Assembly: GCA_020425605.1 (NCBI GenBank)
Contig: JAGQRH010000030.1
Span: 1 to 47,206, forward strand
Direction of reading: 5' to 3'
Length of the DNA stretch: 47,206 nucleotides
DNA from: Planctomycetota bacterium
GTDB lineage: Bacteria > Planctomycetota > UBA8742 > UBA2392
This document shows positions 40,487 to 47,206 of the stretch, piece by piece (the first letter of the stretch is position 1; each line of letters starts with the position of its first letter). The translations under genes were made by a program, and so were the position numbers. The notes under the pieces were generated by a model, which saw only the letters and a list, made by a program, of their open reading frames with translations, had not been told where the DNA came from and searched no databases.

Positions 40487-40885
40487 CTACTTCTTATCGC
40501 GGAAAGCCGGGAAGGCCCCGGTCGAATCCATCTTCAGGGGACCAACTCCGTCTACGCGGATGTCGCCGGGGCTGACGAACCCGACCCTGCGCATGCCGTC
40601 CTGGCCGTTCTGAGGACGACTGGCGTACTTTACACCGCGATTCCAGACTTCTTCGGTGAACCTGTTCACGTTGTCGACGCTGATCTCAAGGTGCATCCCG
40701 CGGGTGCGGTCTTTCTCGGCCTCTGCGTGGCCGATTCGCAGCACGAACTTGCCTGTATCGATCTGGCGGGTTTGGTCATCAACGACCATGGTCGCTGCAT
40801 CGTAGATGCGCGAGAAGAAATCCGCGTCCTCAACGGGGTTGGGAACGCGAATCACGACATACTGTTTTCCGGTCGGGGCTGCCAT
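40487..40885 (-). CDS. VOC/glyoxalase-like protein
   Basis: A 132-aa protein with a beta-alpha-beta-beta-beta layout like the vicinal oxygen chelate superfamily: [20 protein letters not shown], then [11 protein letters not shown], and in the second half [19 protein letters not shown] and [21 protein letters not shown] metal-binding set is not obvious. Members bind metals, antibiotics or small substrates, and the role here is unknown. It precedes queF by 8 bp, which suggests co-transcription but no clear shared pathway. The gap to moaA on the other strand is about 105 bp. Confidence 0.7.
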   Translation of the reverse strand: MAAPTGKQYVVIRVPNPVEDADFFSRIYDAATMVVDDQTRQIDTGKFVLRIGHAEAEKDRTRGMHLEISVDNVNRFTEEVWNRGVKYASRPQNGQDGMRRVGFVSPGDIRVDGVGPLKMDSTGAFPAFRDKK

Positions 40886-40990
40886 GCGGGCCGCTTATTA
40901 TCACGGTTGCGCGCCCTCCGCACGTCATTTTCGGTTGCGTGCGCGGCGAAAACGGGCAGATTGAGGGCCTGTAGAGCGTTTAGACTATCC

Positions 40991-42034
40991 ATGGTGACTG
41001 AAAACACTACTACTCGAGACACCCAGGGCGAGCCGACAGACACTCGCCAGAGGCATCTGCGCGACCTGCGCATCTCGGTGACCGATCGCTGCAACTTGCG
41101 CTGCACCTACTGCATGCCCGCCGAGGTGTTCGGGCCCGACTACAAGTTCCTGCCGCGGCGTGAGATTCTTGATTACGAAGAGCTTGCAAGGCTGGCCCGG
41201 GTTTTCGCGCAACTGGGTGTCACCAAGCTGCGCATTACCGGCGGCGAGCCGCTACTGCGCCGCGACCTGCCTGACTTTATCGCCATGCTTGTGCGCATCC
41301 CGGGCATTGAGGACGTCGCGCTGACCACCAACGGAATCCTGTTGCCGAAACTGGCAAAACCGCTGGCCGATGCCGGCTTGAACCGCGTTACCGTCAGCCT
41401 CGACAGCCTTGACGACGAAACATTCGGCAAACTCAACGGGCGAGGCACGGGCGTCAAGCCGGTGCTGGCAGGCATCGCAGCCGCGGACAAGGCCGGGCTG
41501 GGGCCGGTCAAGGTCAACATGGTCGTGCAGCGCGGGGTAAACTACAAAGACATCCTGCCCATGGCGGAGCATTTCCGGGGGACCGGCCAGGTACTGCGCT
41601 TTATCGAGTTCATGGACGTAGGCACTACGAACGGGTGGCGGATGGACAAGGTCGTGCCGTCCCGGGAAATCCAGAAGCGGATCCATGAGCGCTGGCCGCT
41701 GGAAAGCGCTGAGCCCAACTACCGCGGCGAGGTCGCCCGCCGCTGGCTGTACAAGGATGGGAAAGGCGAAGTGGGCTTCATTTCAAGCGTGACCAACACT
41801 TTCTGCGGCGACTGCACCCGAGCCCGCCTCAGCGCCCGGGGCGAGCTGTACACCTGTCTGTTTGCGGCCACCGGGACCGACCTGCGCGAGCCCCTGCGTG
41901 AGGGCAAAACCGATGCCGAACTGATCGAGCTGATCGCCGCACGCTGGAAGGCCCGCGACGACCGCTACTCCGAAATTCGCAACCAGAACACGGCCGGCAT
42001 CAAGAAGGCCGAGATGTCCTATCTCGGCGGCTAG
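40991..42034 (+). CDS. moaA: GTP 3',8-cyclase MoaA
   Basis: A 347-aa radical SAM enzyme that converts GTP to 3',8-cyclo-GTP, the first step of molybdenum cofactor synthesis. The N-terminal cluster motif is CNLRCTYC in [32 protein letters not shown] follows. The C-terminal 4Fe-4S site is [18 protein letters not shown], and the protein ends in the Gly-Gly tail (SYLGG) needed for activity in known MoaA. The start is set at ATG 40991; an open frame running further upstream reads through the antisense of the VOC-like gene and is not coding. No moaC, moaE or mog is adjacent. A weak TTGAGG lies 24 nt upstream. Confidence 0.95.
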   Translation: MVTENTTTRDTQGEPTDTRQRHLRDLRISVTDRCNLRCTYCMPAEVFGPDYKFLPRREILDYEELARLARVFAQLGVTKLRITGGEPLLRRDLPDFIAMLVRIPGIEDVALTTNGILLPKLAKPLADAGLNRVTVSLDSLDDETFGKLNGRGTGVKPVLAGIAAADKAGLGPVKVNMVVQRGVNYKDILPMAEHFRGTGQVLRFIEFMDVGTTNGWRMDKVVPSREIQKRIHERWPLESAEPNYRGEVARRWLYKDGKGEVGFISSVTNTFCGDCTRARLSARGELYTCLFAATGTDLREPLREGKTDAELIELIAARWKARDDRYSEIRNQNTAGIKKAEMSYLGG

Positions 42035-42059
42035 CCATCAAAGTGCCCGAGACCCATTC

Positions 42060-42497
42060 GTGACGACATTTCGCCAACTGAATCAAGGCTGGAACGCGGA
42101 GCCAAACGCCCCTGAGCCACGGCTTTCCGTGCTCAATGCCGACCTTCTGCTGTCGTTCCTGATGAATCCCTACCTGTATCCAGAGTTCGACGAGGAAGAT
42201 ATCGGGACTCTCCGGTTCTACGGCTGTTCCCGTTACCGATTGGGGTCAACCAACGATGAGGGCTGGTACAGGGGCCAGTGCAGGTTCAGCAAGATCGCGC
42301 CCGCATGGGGCGAGTTCTACCAGGTCAGCGGCGACTTGCGCCTGAACAAGTGCCCGAAGGAATGGATCCAACTTGGGCCGGCAACGAACGCTCATTGCCA
42401 CTTCCTTTTCTACTTCCACGACGAAACGTTTGAGTGCGATGCGTTGGAATGGGAGCTTGAGGTCAGCGGCCGCCTCGTAGCCAGCGGCCGTGGGTGA
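42060..42497 (+). CDS. Hypothetical protein (145 aa)
   Basis: It starts at GTG 42060, 25 bp after the moaA stop. The protein is acidic and aromatic-rich (LLLSFLMNPYLYPEFDEEDI, GWYRGQCRFSKIAPAWGEFY, HFLFYFHDETFECD), with four cysteines and an alternating beta pattern in the second half. No signal peptide, membrane segment or family is recognised. Base composition and length support coding. It may be co-transcribed with moaA, but nothing links the functions. Confidence 0.7.
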   Translation: MTTFRQLNQGWNAEPNAPEPRLSVLNADLLLSFLMNPYLYPEFDEEDIGTLRFYGCSRYRLGSTNDEGWYRGQCRFSKIAPAWGEFYQVSGDLRLNKCPKEWIQLGPATNAHCHFLFYFHDETFECDALEWELEVSGRLVASGRG

Positions 42498-42557
42498 CTC
42501 GAATTGAACTCCCGCTGGCGGGACCCTGGTATCTCCCATCGCCGGCTATCGGACTGC

Positions 42558-42586
42558 CTGACAGGCGGCGGGCTTCCCGCTATCAT
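42558..42586 (+). promoter_or_regulatory. Promoter of kinase-TPR gene, leaderless geometry
   Basis: CTGACA (42558-42563), exactly 17 nt, then TATCAT (42581-42586). The ATG at 42595 follows after 8 nt with no Shine-Dalgarno, so the transcript likely starts at or within a base or two of the start codon. Confidence 0.6.
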
Positions 42587-42594
42587 CTGCCTCC

Positions 42595-44286
42595 ATGGCG
42601 GGCACAAGAGATGATCCTGAAAACCTGCAGGGGCTGACCTTCGGCAAGTGCAAACTGCTGGAGCGTATCGGCCAGGGCGGCATGGGCCATGTCTACAAGG
42701 CCAGACACACGGGCCTCGACAAAGAGGTCGCCGTGAAGGTGCTGCCGCGCGAACTGGCCAACAACGCCGTGCTGCGCGAGCGCTTCATGAACGAAGCCCG
42801 TATGGCCGGCCAGCTGGAGCACCCGAACATCACACCCGTCTACGCCGTCGATGAGCACGAAGGCCAGCCCTACATCGTAATGCAGCTGGTGGACGGCGTG
42901 CCGGTCAGCCGGCTGGTGTCACGCCAGGGCGTTGACCCGCTGCTGGCGGTGCGCATCGCCGCGCAGGTCGCGCGCGGTCTGGCGTACGCCCACAAACGCA
43001 AGCTGGTCCATCGCGACATCAAGCCGGACAATCTGCTGATTTTGAACAACGGTCGCGTGAAAATCTCGGACTTCGGCGTGGCCGCGGCCACGGGCAGTGA
43101 TGCAAGCTCCGGCCACTCCGGCAGCCCGCCCTACATGAGCCCCGAGCAATGCCGCGGCGAGCCCGTCGACGGGCGAAGCGACATCTACAGCCTGGGCGTC
43201 ACGCTGTACCTGCTGCTCACCGGGCGCCGCCCGTTCCTGGGCGAAACCAGTCAGGCGCTGATCCTGATGCACCAGCAGGATGACTATCCGCCCTTGGGCG
43301 AGCTGCGACCCGGCCTGCCGCGTGAGCTGGAGCGCATCGTCAACCGCATGCTCGCCAAGAACCCGGATCACCGCTACGAAAACGCCGAGGAACTGGCCGA
43401 AGACCTCGAGGCTGCCGCCGAGCTGATTCGCAGCCAACGGAGGCGCACCGTCAGCGTGCCACGCGGCGGCGAAAGCGGCATCTACAAGCTGGCCCGGCAG
43501 GCGGCGCTTGCAGCCGAAGAAGAGGGCGACCGCGAAGAGACAATCGAGCTGGCGATCCTGAGCATGACGACCCAGGTCGAGAACTCTGTGACCGACGCGC
43601 AGGCCGCCATGAAGGTCGCGCGCTACGATGAAGCACTGAAGCAGATCGAGCAGGCCATGCGCCTGAAGCCGAATGAGGCGCGGCTGTACCTGTTGCGCGG
43701 CCACGTGTTTCGCAAGCAGCGCAAGTTGAGAGAAGCCGTCGCCGACTACGAAATGGCCGTCAAGCTGCACCCGGAAGACCCACGTGCCCGCAGCTTCCTC
43801 GGCAGCGTGCAGCGCATGACCGGCGACCTGTCGGGCGCCCGCGAAAACCTGACCTATGCGCTGAAGCTGAACGCCCACAACGTGGAAGCACGCATCAGCC
43901 TCGGCAAGATCTTCGAGAAGGCCCGCGCCTGGATGGCCGCCCAGAAGGAATACGAAAAGTGCATTGAGCTGGTACCGGCCGACGAGCGCGGCTATGTCGC
44001 GCTGGCCGTGCTGCTCTACGGTCGCGACCAGAAAGACAAGGCGCGGACGATGCTGGAGAAAGCGCTCGAGATCAACCCGAGCTTCTCCGAGACTCTGTAC
44101 TGGCTGAGCGTACTCACCACGCCGGAAGACTCGAACGAAGGGCTCAAGCTGCTGGAACGCGCAGTAAAAAACGGGTTCCGCGATCGCCGCCGCCTGATGG
44201 AGCCGGCGTTCAAGTCGCTCGAAGGCGTGCCGGCCTTCCAGAATCTGCTGAAGGTATTCGGCACGGCCAAAATCGTTCCCAAGTAG
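42595..44286 (+). CDS. Ser/Thr protein kinase with C-terminal TPR domain
   Basis: A 563-aa cytoplasmic kinase. The kinase domain (about 15-285) has IGQGGMGHVYKA, VAVKVLP, HRDIKPDNLL, DFGVAAA, MSPEQC and GRSDIYSLGVT. After a charged linker, residues 330-560 form about six TPR units (YDEALKQIEQAMRLKPNEAR, LREAVADYEMAVKLHPEDPR, and others) for protein binding. There is no transmembrane segment, unlike the kinase at 19605-20810. It likely phosphorylates partners recruited by the TPRs. A good promoter abuts the start. The gene ends 1 bp from the stop of the convergent gene. Confidence 0.95.
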   Translation: MAGTRDDPENLQGLTFGKCKLLERIGQGGMGHVYKARHTGLDKEVAVKVLPRELANNAVLRERFMNEARMAGQLEHPNITPVYAVDEHEGQPYIVMQLVDGVPVSRLVSRQGVDPLLAVRIAAQVARGLAYAHKRKLVHRDIKPDNLLILNNGRVKISDFGVAAATGSDASSGHSGSPPYMSPEQCRGEPVDGRSDIYSLGVTLYLLLTGRRPFLGETSQALILMHQQDDYPPLGELRPGLPRELERIVNRMLAKNPDHRYENAEELAEDLEAAAELIRSQRRRTVSVPRGGESGIYKLARQAALAAEEEGDREETIELAILSMTTQVENSVTDAQAAMKVARYDEALKQIEQAMRLKPNEARLYLLRGHVFRKQRKLREAVADYEMAVKLHPEDPRARSFLGSVQRMTGDLSGARENLTYALKLNAHNVEARISLGKIFEKARAWMAAQKEYEKCIELVPADERGYVALAVLLYGRDQKDKARTMLEKALEINPSFSETLYWLSVLTTPEDSNEGLKLLERAVKNGFRDRRRLMEPAFKSLEGVPAFQNLLKVFGTAKIVPK

Positions 44287-44287
44287 C

Positions 44288-45052
44288 TCAGCGCTTGAGG
44301 CGCACTAGCACGCGGTCGTACGTGTTGGTCACGACGTCATAGACCTGCAGAAAGCCCGCAACGCCTTCCTTCACGACTTCCGGATGCTGCACGCCGAACA
44401 GGATGCTGTCATCCGGCGAGTCCGGGTTCAGGCTGGTGTACGGCACCAGCTCGCTGTCGCCGGGGAAGCCGATGGCCAGGCAGGGCTCGCGGCCCAGGTC
44501 ACGCACGCTGCGCCCGACGATCTCGAATGCCCATTCGGCCTTTCCGGCACCCAGCGTGAACTGGTACTCGCGCTGGGCGAAGTGCGCGCCCTGCCCGAAG
44601 TTCACCGTGCGCGGCGCGCTGCGGTAGCGCGTACCGCGTTCGTCGAATTCGACCGCGATCCGGACTTTGCCGTTGAAGTACGCTAGATCTGTCTCGAGGA
44701 AGTGCGTCTCACCGGCCGTACTGCCGATATCGTGCCATACCCGACCGTCCGATGTGGCAAGCAGGCGGCACTTCGCATGCTCGCTCGTTTGCCACATCGT
44801 CCAGAACGTCACGCCCGAAACGCGCAAGCCGTCACGAGGCCACAGCCCGATCGGGTCCAGTTCAGGCAGCTTTTCCAGCGGCACCTGCTCATACTGCAAC
44901 CCATTGGGATCAGCATTGCCCACAGGCATGTTGGCCGGTGCGATATCATTGCCCTTGCCCGACGGCGCGCTACCTGACTTCCAGAGCGCGAGTCCGGCCA
45001 TGGCGATTGCGATGACGACCAACGACGCGATCAGCGGCTTCCATTGCTTCAT
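44288..45052 (-). CDS. Membrane-anchored protein of unknown function (254 aa)
   Basis: An N-terminal membrane helix (PLIASLVVIAIAMAGLALW, about 6-24) followed by a Ser/Gly/Pro linker and a 200-residue beta-rich domain (LRVSGVTFWTMWQTSEHAKC, VRIAVEFDERGTRYRSAPRT, FTLGAGKAEWAFEIVGRSV). It should face the periplasm or cell exterior. No family is recognised; the beta pattern could be an Ig-like or galactose-binding-like sandwich. It lies 22 bp upstream of nothing on its own strand but close to the pirin gene, which it follows, so the two could share a transcript. Confidence 0.72.
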   Translation of the reverse strand: MKQWKPLIASLVVIAIAMAGLALWKSGSAPSGKGNDIAPANMPVGNADPNGLQYEQVPLEKLPELDPIGLWPRDGLRVSGVTFWTMWQTSEHAKCRLLATSDGRVWHDIGSTAGETHFLETDLAYFNGKVRIAVEFDERGTRYRSAPRTVNFGQGAHFAQREYQFTLGAGKAEWAFEIVGRSVRDLGREPCLAIGFPGDSELVPYTSLNPDSPDDSILFGVQHPEVVKEGVAGFLQVYDVVTNTYDRVLVRLKR

Positions 45053-45074
45053 GGTCGCCGACTATAGCAGCGGC

Positions 45075-45767
45075 CTAGTCGAGGTCGAACAGGAGTAGCT
45101 CGGCATCGTCCGTGGCCAGAATGCTGATCTCGCCTACTTCCTCGATCGCCGCGCCGTCGCCCGTGCCGAGCGTTTCGCCATTCACTTCAATTGAACCCTG
45201 GGTGACCTGCAGCCAGGCACCGTGGCCGTGCGAAAGGCTGTAGGCCAATTCATCGCCCTGTTTGAGCCTCGCGCCGAACAGCTTCGCGTCCGCGTTTATT
45301 GTGACCGAGCCGTTTTCGCCGTCTGGTGAAGCGATCAGGGCCAGTTTGCCGGGCTGAATCTCGGGCAATGAGCGCTCTTCGTAGCCGGGCTCGATGCCTT
45401 TTTCGCGCGGGAAGATCCAGATCTGGTAGAGGTGCACCGGCACGTCGCCGTTGTTCATCTCGCTGTGCATTACGCCGGTGCCGGCGCTCATGCGCTGAAC
45501 GACGCCCGGCTTGATGACGCCGACGTTTCCCATGCTGTCGCGATGCTCAAGCTCGCCGGACATGACGTATGTAACGATCTCCATGTCGCGGTGCGGATGC
45601 ATGCCGAAGCCGTTGTGGGCGGCGATTGTGTCTTCGTTCATGACGCGGAGATTCCGAAAGCGCACGTGGCGCGAATCGTGATAGTCAGCGAAGCTGAATG
45701 TGTGCCACGTGTTCAGCCAGCCGTGCTCGACGTGGCCGCGATCGGATGCCTTACGAATGCTGATCAT
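45075..45767 (-). CDS. Pirin family protein (YhhW-like)
   Basis: A 230-aa bicupin of the pirin/YhhW family, some of which act as quercetin 2,3-dioxygenases. The N-terminal cupin holds the metal ligands: FGMHPHRDMEIVTYV (two His), and MSAGTGVMHSEMN (His and Glu). GWLNTWHTFSFADYHD is the family's opening motif. The substrate is unknown in most bacteria. The start has AAAGGGGG 6 nt upstream. A perfect 14-bp palindrome (45796-45809) lies 28 bp upstream and is a likely operator. The FMN reductase gene is upstream on the same strand, which suggests a redox or electrophile-response pair. Confidence 0.93.
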   Translation of the reverse strand: MISIRKASDRGHVEHGWLNTWHTFSFADYHDSRHVRFRNLRVMNEDTIAAHNGFGMHPHRDMEIVTYVMSGELEHRDSMGNVGVIKPGVVQRMSAGTGVMHSEMNNGDVPVHLYQIWIFPREKGIEPGYEERSLPEIQPGKLALIASPDGENGSVTINADAKLFGARLKQGDELAYSLSHGHGAWLQVTQGSIEVNGETLGTGDGAAIEEVGEISILATDDAELLLFDLD

Positions 45768-45795
45768 GGGACACCCCCTTTCAGGGGCTATAACA

Positions 45796-45809
45796 GTTCG
45801 ATATCGAAC
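45796..45809 (-). promoter_or_regulatory. Palindromic operator GTTCGATATCGAAC before pirin gene
   Basis: A perfect 14-bp inverted repeat next to a -10-like TTATAG (45788-45793 on the minus strand), placed where a MarR- or HxlR-type repressor would block transcription of the pirin gene. The regulator is not in the window. Confidence 0.6.
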
Positions 45810-45849
45810 AATATTCCACTCCGGGCCGCAGCCGATGCAAGCATCGAGC

Positions 45850-46419
45850 CTACTTCAGCTTGCCGGCCATCTCGACCACCGCCCGGCCGAGCCCCTTTAC
45901 GATACCGGCCGTCTTCTCGTCTTTCAGGTTACCGTCCGCGTCAAACGCCTCGTTTGCGTTGGCGAGTCCGAACATGCCCGGCAGCACCAGAAACTGGATA
46001 TTTGAGAGCAAGTCACGAAGGTGCGGCAGCATGCGAATGCCGCCGCGGGCGCCCGGACTTGCGGCCATGATCGCGACCGGTTTGCCTTTCCACGCGTCAA
46101 ATGGCTTGAACCCTTCCCGTGGACGCGACGTCCAGTCGATCAGATTCTTGAGCACGGCGCTGTAGCCGCTGTTGTACTCAGGACTAGCGATCAGATAGCC
46201 GTCGTGCGTGGTGAACAGGTCGATCAGTTTGAGTGCGTTCTCAGGCAGCCCGTTGGCGGCTTCGTCGTCGCCGTCGTAAATCGGCATCGGGTAGTCTTTT
46301 AGGTCGACTACTGTTACGTCGGCGCCGGCTTCGCGTGCGCCCTCGGCCGCAGCACGAACGAGCTTCTTGTTCCAGGAGCCCTTTCGCAGGCTGCCGGCGA
46401 AGGCAAGGATCTTCGGCAT
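45850..46419 (-). CDS. NADPH-dependent FMN reductase
   Basis: A 189-aa flavodoxin-like FMN reductase/quinone reductase. The phosphate loop of FMN is bound by FAGSLRKGSWNKKL (about 6-19), and the flavin ring region is SPEYNSGYSAVLKNLIDW (about 100-117). DYPMPIYDGDDE is typical of the family. It would reduce FMN, quinones or azo compounds with NAD(P)H in the cytoplasm. The next gene is the pirin, 82 bp downstream on the same strand. A 15-bp palindrome (46446-46460) lies 26 bp before the start and may be an operator. Confidence 0.93.
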   Translation of the reverse strand: MPKILAFAGSLRKGSWNKKLVRAAAEGAREAGADVTVVDLKDYPMPIYDGDDEAANGLPENALKLIDLFTTHDGYLIASPEYNSGYSAVLKNLIDWTSRPREGFKPFDAWKGKPVAIMAASPGARGGIRMLPHLRDLLSNIQFLVLPGMFGLANANEAFDADGNLKDEKTAGIVKGLGRAVVEMAGKLK

Positions 46420-46445
46420 GTGTCCCTCCGCGTGTATTGGGCCAT

Positions 46446-46460
46446 CATCACGGCGTGATG
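46446..46460 (-). promoter_or_regulatory. Palindrome CATCAC-GGC-GTGATG before FMN reductase gene
   Basis: Six-base perfect arms around a 3-bp centre, 26 bp upstream of the ATG of the FMN reductase. The position fits an operator. No regulator gene is near. Confidence 0.35.
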
Positions 46461-46473
46461 GAAAGCAAAAGTC

Positions 46474-46507
46474 AGAGGGACCGCAGCTGGTGGGCCGCAG
46501 TCCCTCT
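46474..46507. terminator. Hairpin, probably bidirectional terminator
   Basis: AGAGGGAC (46474-46481) pairs with GTCCCTCT (46500-46507). TTTT follows on the plus strand, and the minus strand has GACTTTTGCTTT after the stem. It separates the rRNA operon from the FMN reductase gene and may serve as the second rRNA terminator. Confidence 0.5.
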
Positions 46508-46592
46508 TTTCGGCCCAGGTCGGGGGCAACAACCAGGGCAGAAAGTGGAACGTCGGCCGGGGGCGAAGTAATCCGTGAATCCGGTTAAACGG

Positions 46593-46624
46593 ACACAGGC
46601 CGAAGCTTGCGCTTCGGCCTGTGT
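46593..46624 (-). terminator. rRNA operon terminator hairpin
   Basis: A perfect 14-bp stem, ACACAGGCCGAAGC and GCTTCGGCCTGTGT, with a 4-nt loop, lying 5 nt past the 3' end of 5S rRNA. On the minus strand it is followed by CCGTTTAACC, a short T-tract. Confidence 0.75.
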
Positions 46625-46629
46625 TATAA

Positions 46630-46734
<105 letters not shown>

Positions 46735-46923
46735 AAAACTGAAGCCTGTCGGTTAACAGGCAAAGTTGTCAAACGAGCACGGCTCGCTGACAACAGCATA
46801 CTGGATAGATGTTCATGACGGCATCACGTGAGATCGCGTACGACGTGTCTTGAGTCGCGATGTTGTGTTGCAACGTGAATCTTGAAGCAACAATTACCGT
46901 TCAAAGAGACCCGGAGATTGTTG

Positions 46924-47206
46924 CGGTCAAGCCAATCGGATGATTAGTACCGGTTAGCTCATTCCTCTCGGAATTTACACACCCGGCCTATCGACGTGGT
47001 AGTCTTCCACGGTCCTGATGGGGAGTTCTAATCTTGCGAAGGGCTTCGCGCTTATATGCTTTCAGCGCTTATCCTTTCCGGACGTAGCTACCCTGCGCTG
47101 GGCCTGGCGGCCCAACAGGAACACCAGAGGTCCGTCCAACCCAATCCTCTCGTACTAAGGTTAGACTCGCTCAAGACTCCTCCGCCCACAGTAGGTAGGG
47201 ACCAAC
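46924..47206 (-). rRNA. rrl: 23S ribosomal RNA, 3' part only
   Basis: The complement carries the conserved 3' domain of 23S rRNA: AGTACGAGAGGATTGGGTTG (sarcin-ricin-proximal region of domain VI), GGAAAGGATAAGCGCTGAAAG, GATAGGCCGGGTGTGTAA and GAGCTAACCGGTACTAATCA. The gene runs leftward and its 5' part is beyond the right edge. The 3' end is placed near the GGTCAA at 46925, by analogy with the GGCTTGACC end. This sequence is the best available handle for taxonomy. Confidence 0.95.

Noticed and set aside
40418..40990. N-terminal extension of moaA by about 190 residues
   Set aside because: The extended frame runs antisense through the VOC-like gene and encodes no domain; MoaA has its normal length from ATG 40991.
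42497..42560. tRNA-like stretch (GACTCGAATTGAACTCCCG)
   Set aside because: It looks like the T-arm side of a minus-strand tRNA, but the T-stem bases do not pair and no acceptor or anticodon stem can be built.

Overview
The window is GC-rich bacterial chromosome. Two Ser/Thr protein kinases of the Hanks type (one with C-terminal TPRs), many large TPR or secreted proteins of unknown role and an AddAB-type nuclease/helicase suggest a Planctomycetota-like or related environmental lineage. This placement is an inference; the partial 23S rRNA at the right end would settle it.

Layout. 1-1487 (+): the end of a response regulator, a small zinc-ribbon protein and a secreted protein. 1488-6361 (-): a five-gene glycan cluster with a GT9 enzyme, three paralogous GT2 enzymes and a sialyltransferase (GT29)-like enzyme; a SAM methyltransferase diverges from it at 6421 (+). 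7962-12385: a membrane-anchored protein with four Ig-like repeats and a PDZ-like end, a TPR protein resembling the tail of AAA/TPR regulators, and a secreted protein ending in a Gly-run, Cys, membrane-helix, Arg sorting signal. 12382-14965: a PA0069-type radical SAM protein diverging from a two-gene encapsulin locus. That locus has a family 2A (SrpI-like) shell gene followed by a 169-aa Met/Pro/Ala-rich protein in place of the usual cysteine desulfurase cargo. It is the best candidate for an undescribed system here. 14974-19514 (-): a TPR protein, threonyl-tRNA synthetase with a clear terminator, and an HpnA-like epimerase. 19605-28732: a transmembrane Ser/Thr kinase (+) facing an addB-addA-MATE operon (-) whose genes overlap by 4 bp.

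28816-37619 is an 8.8-kb integrated element bounded by a perfect 29-bp direct repeat. Nearly every gene is on the minus strand: an integrase beside the left repeat, a coupled XerC/XerD-like pair, several small phage-type genes (terminase-small-subunit-like, scaffold-like, coiled-coil), a helix-turn-helix protein and two excisionase-like proteins near the right repeat. No capsid, portal or large terminase is seen, so it looks like a satellite or a decayed prophage. The target site is a terminator-like hairpin. About 430 bp of non-coding, stem-rich DNA lies just outside the right repeat and may encode a structured RNA.

38132-46419 is ordinary chromosome: a miniature ferredoxin/ASKHA corrinoid-activator-like protein, an SDR, QueF, a VOC-like protein, MoaA, a hypothetical protein, a kinase-TPR protein, a membrane-anchored protein, a pirin and an FMN reductase. 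The window ends with the 3' part of a minus-strand rRNA operon (23S then 5S, no tRNA between them). Several genes without a Shine-Dalgarno have a -10-like hexamer 6-8 nt before the start codon, suggesting leaderless transcripts.
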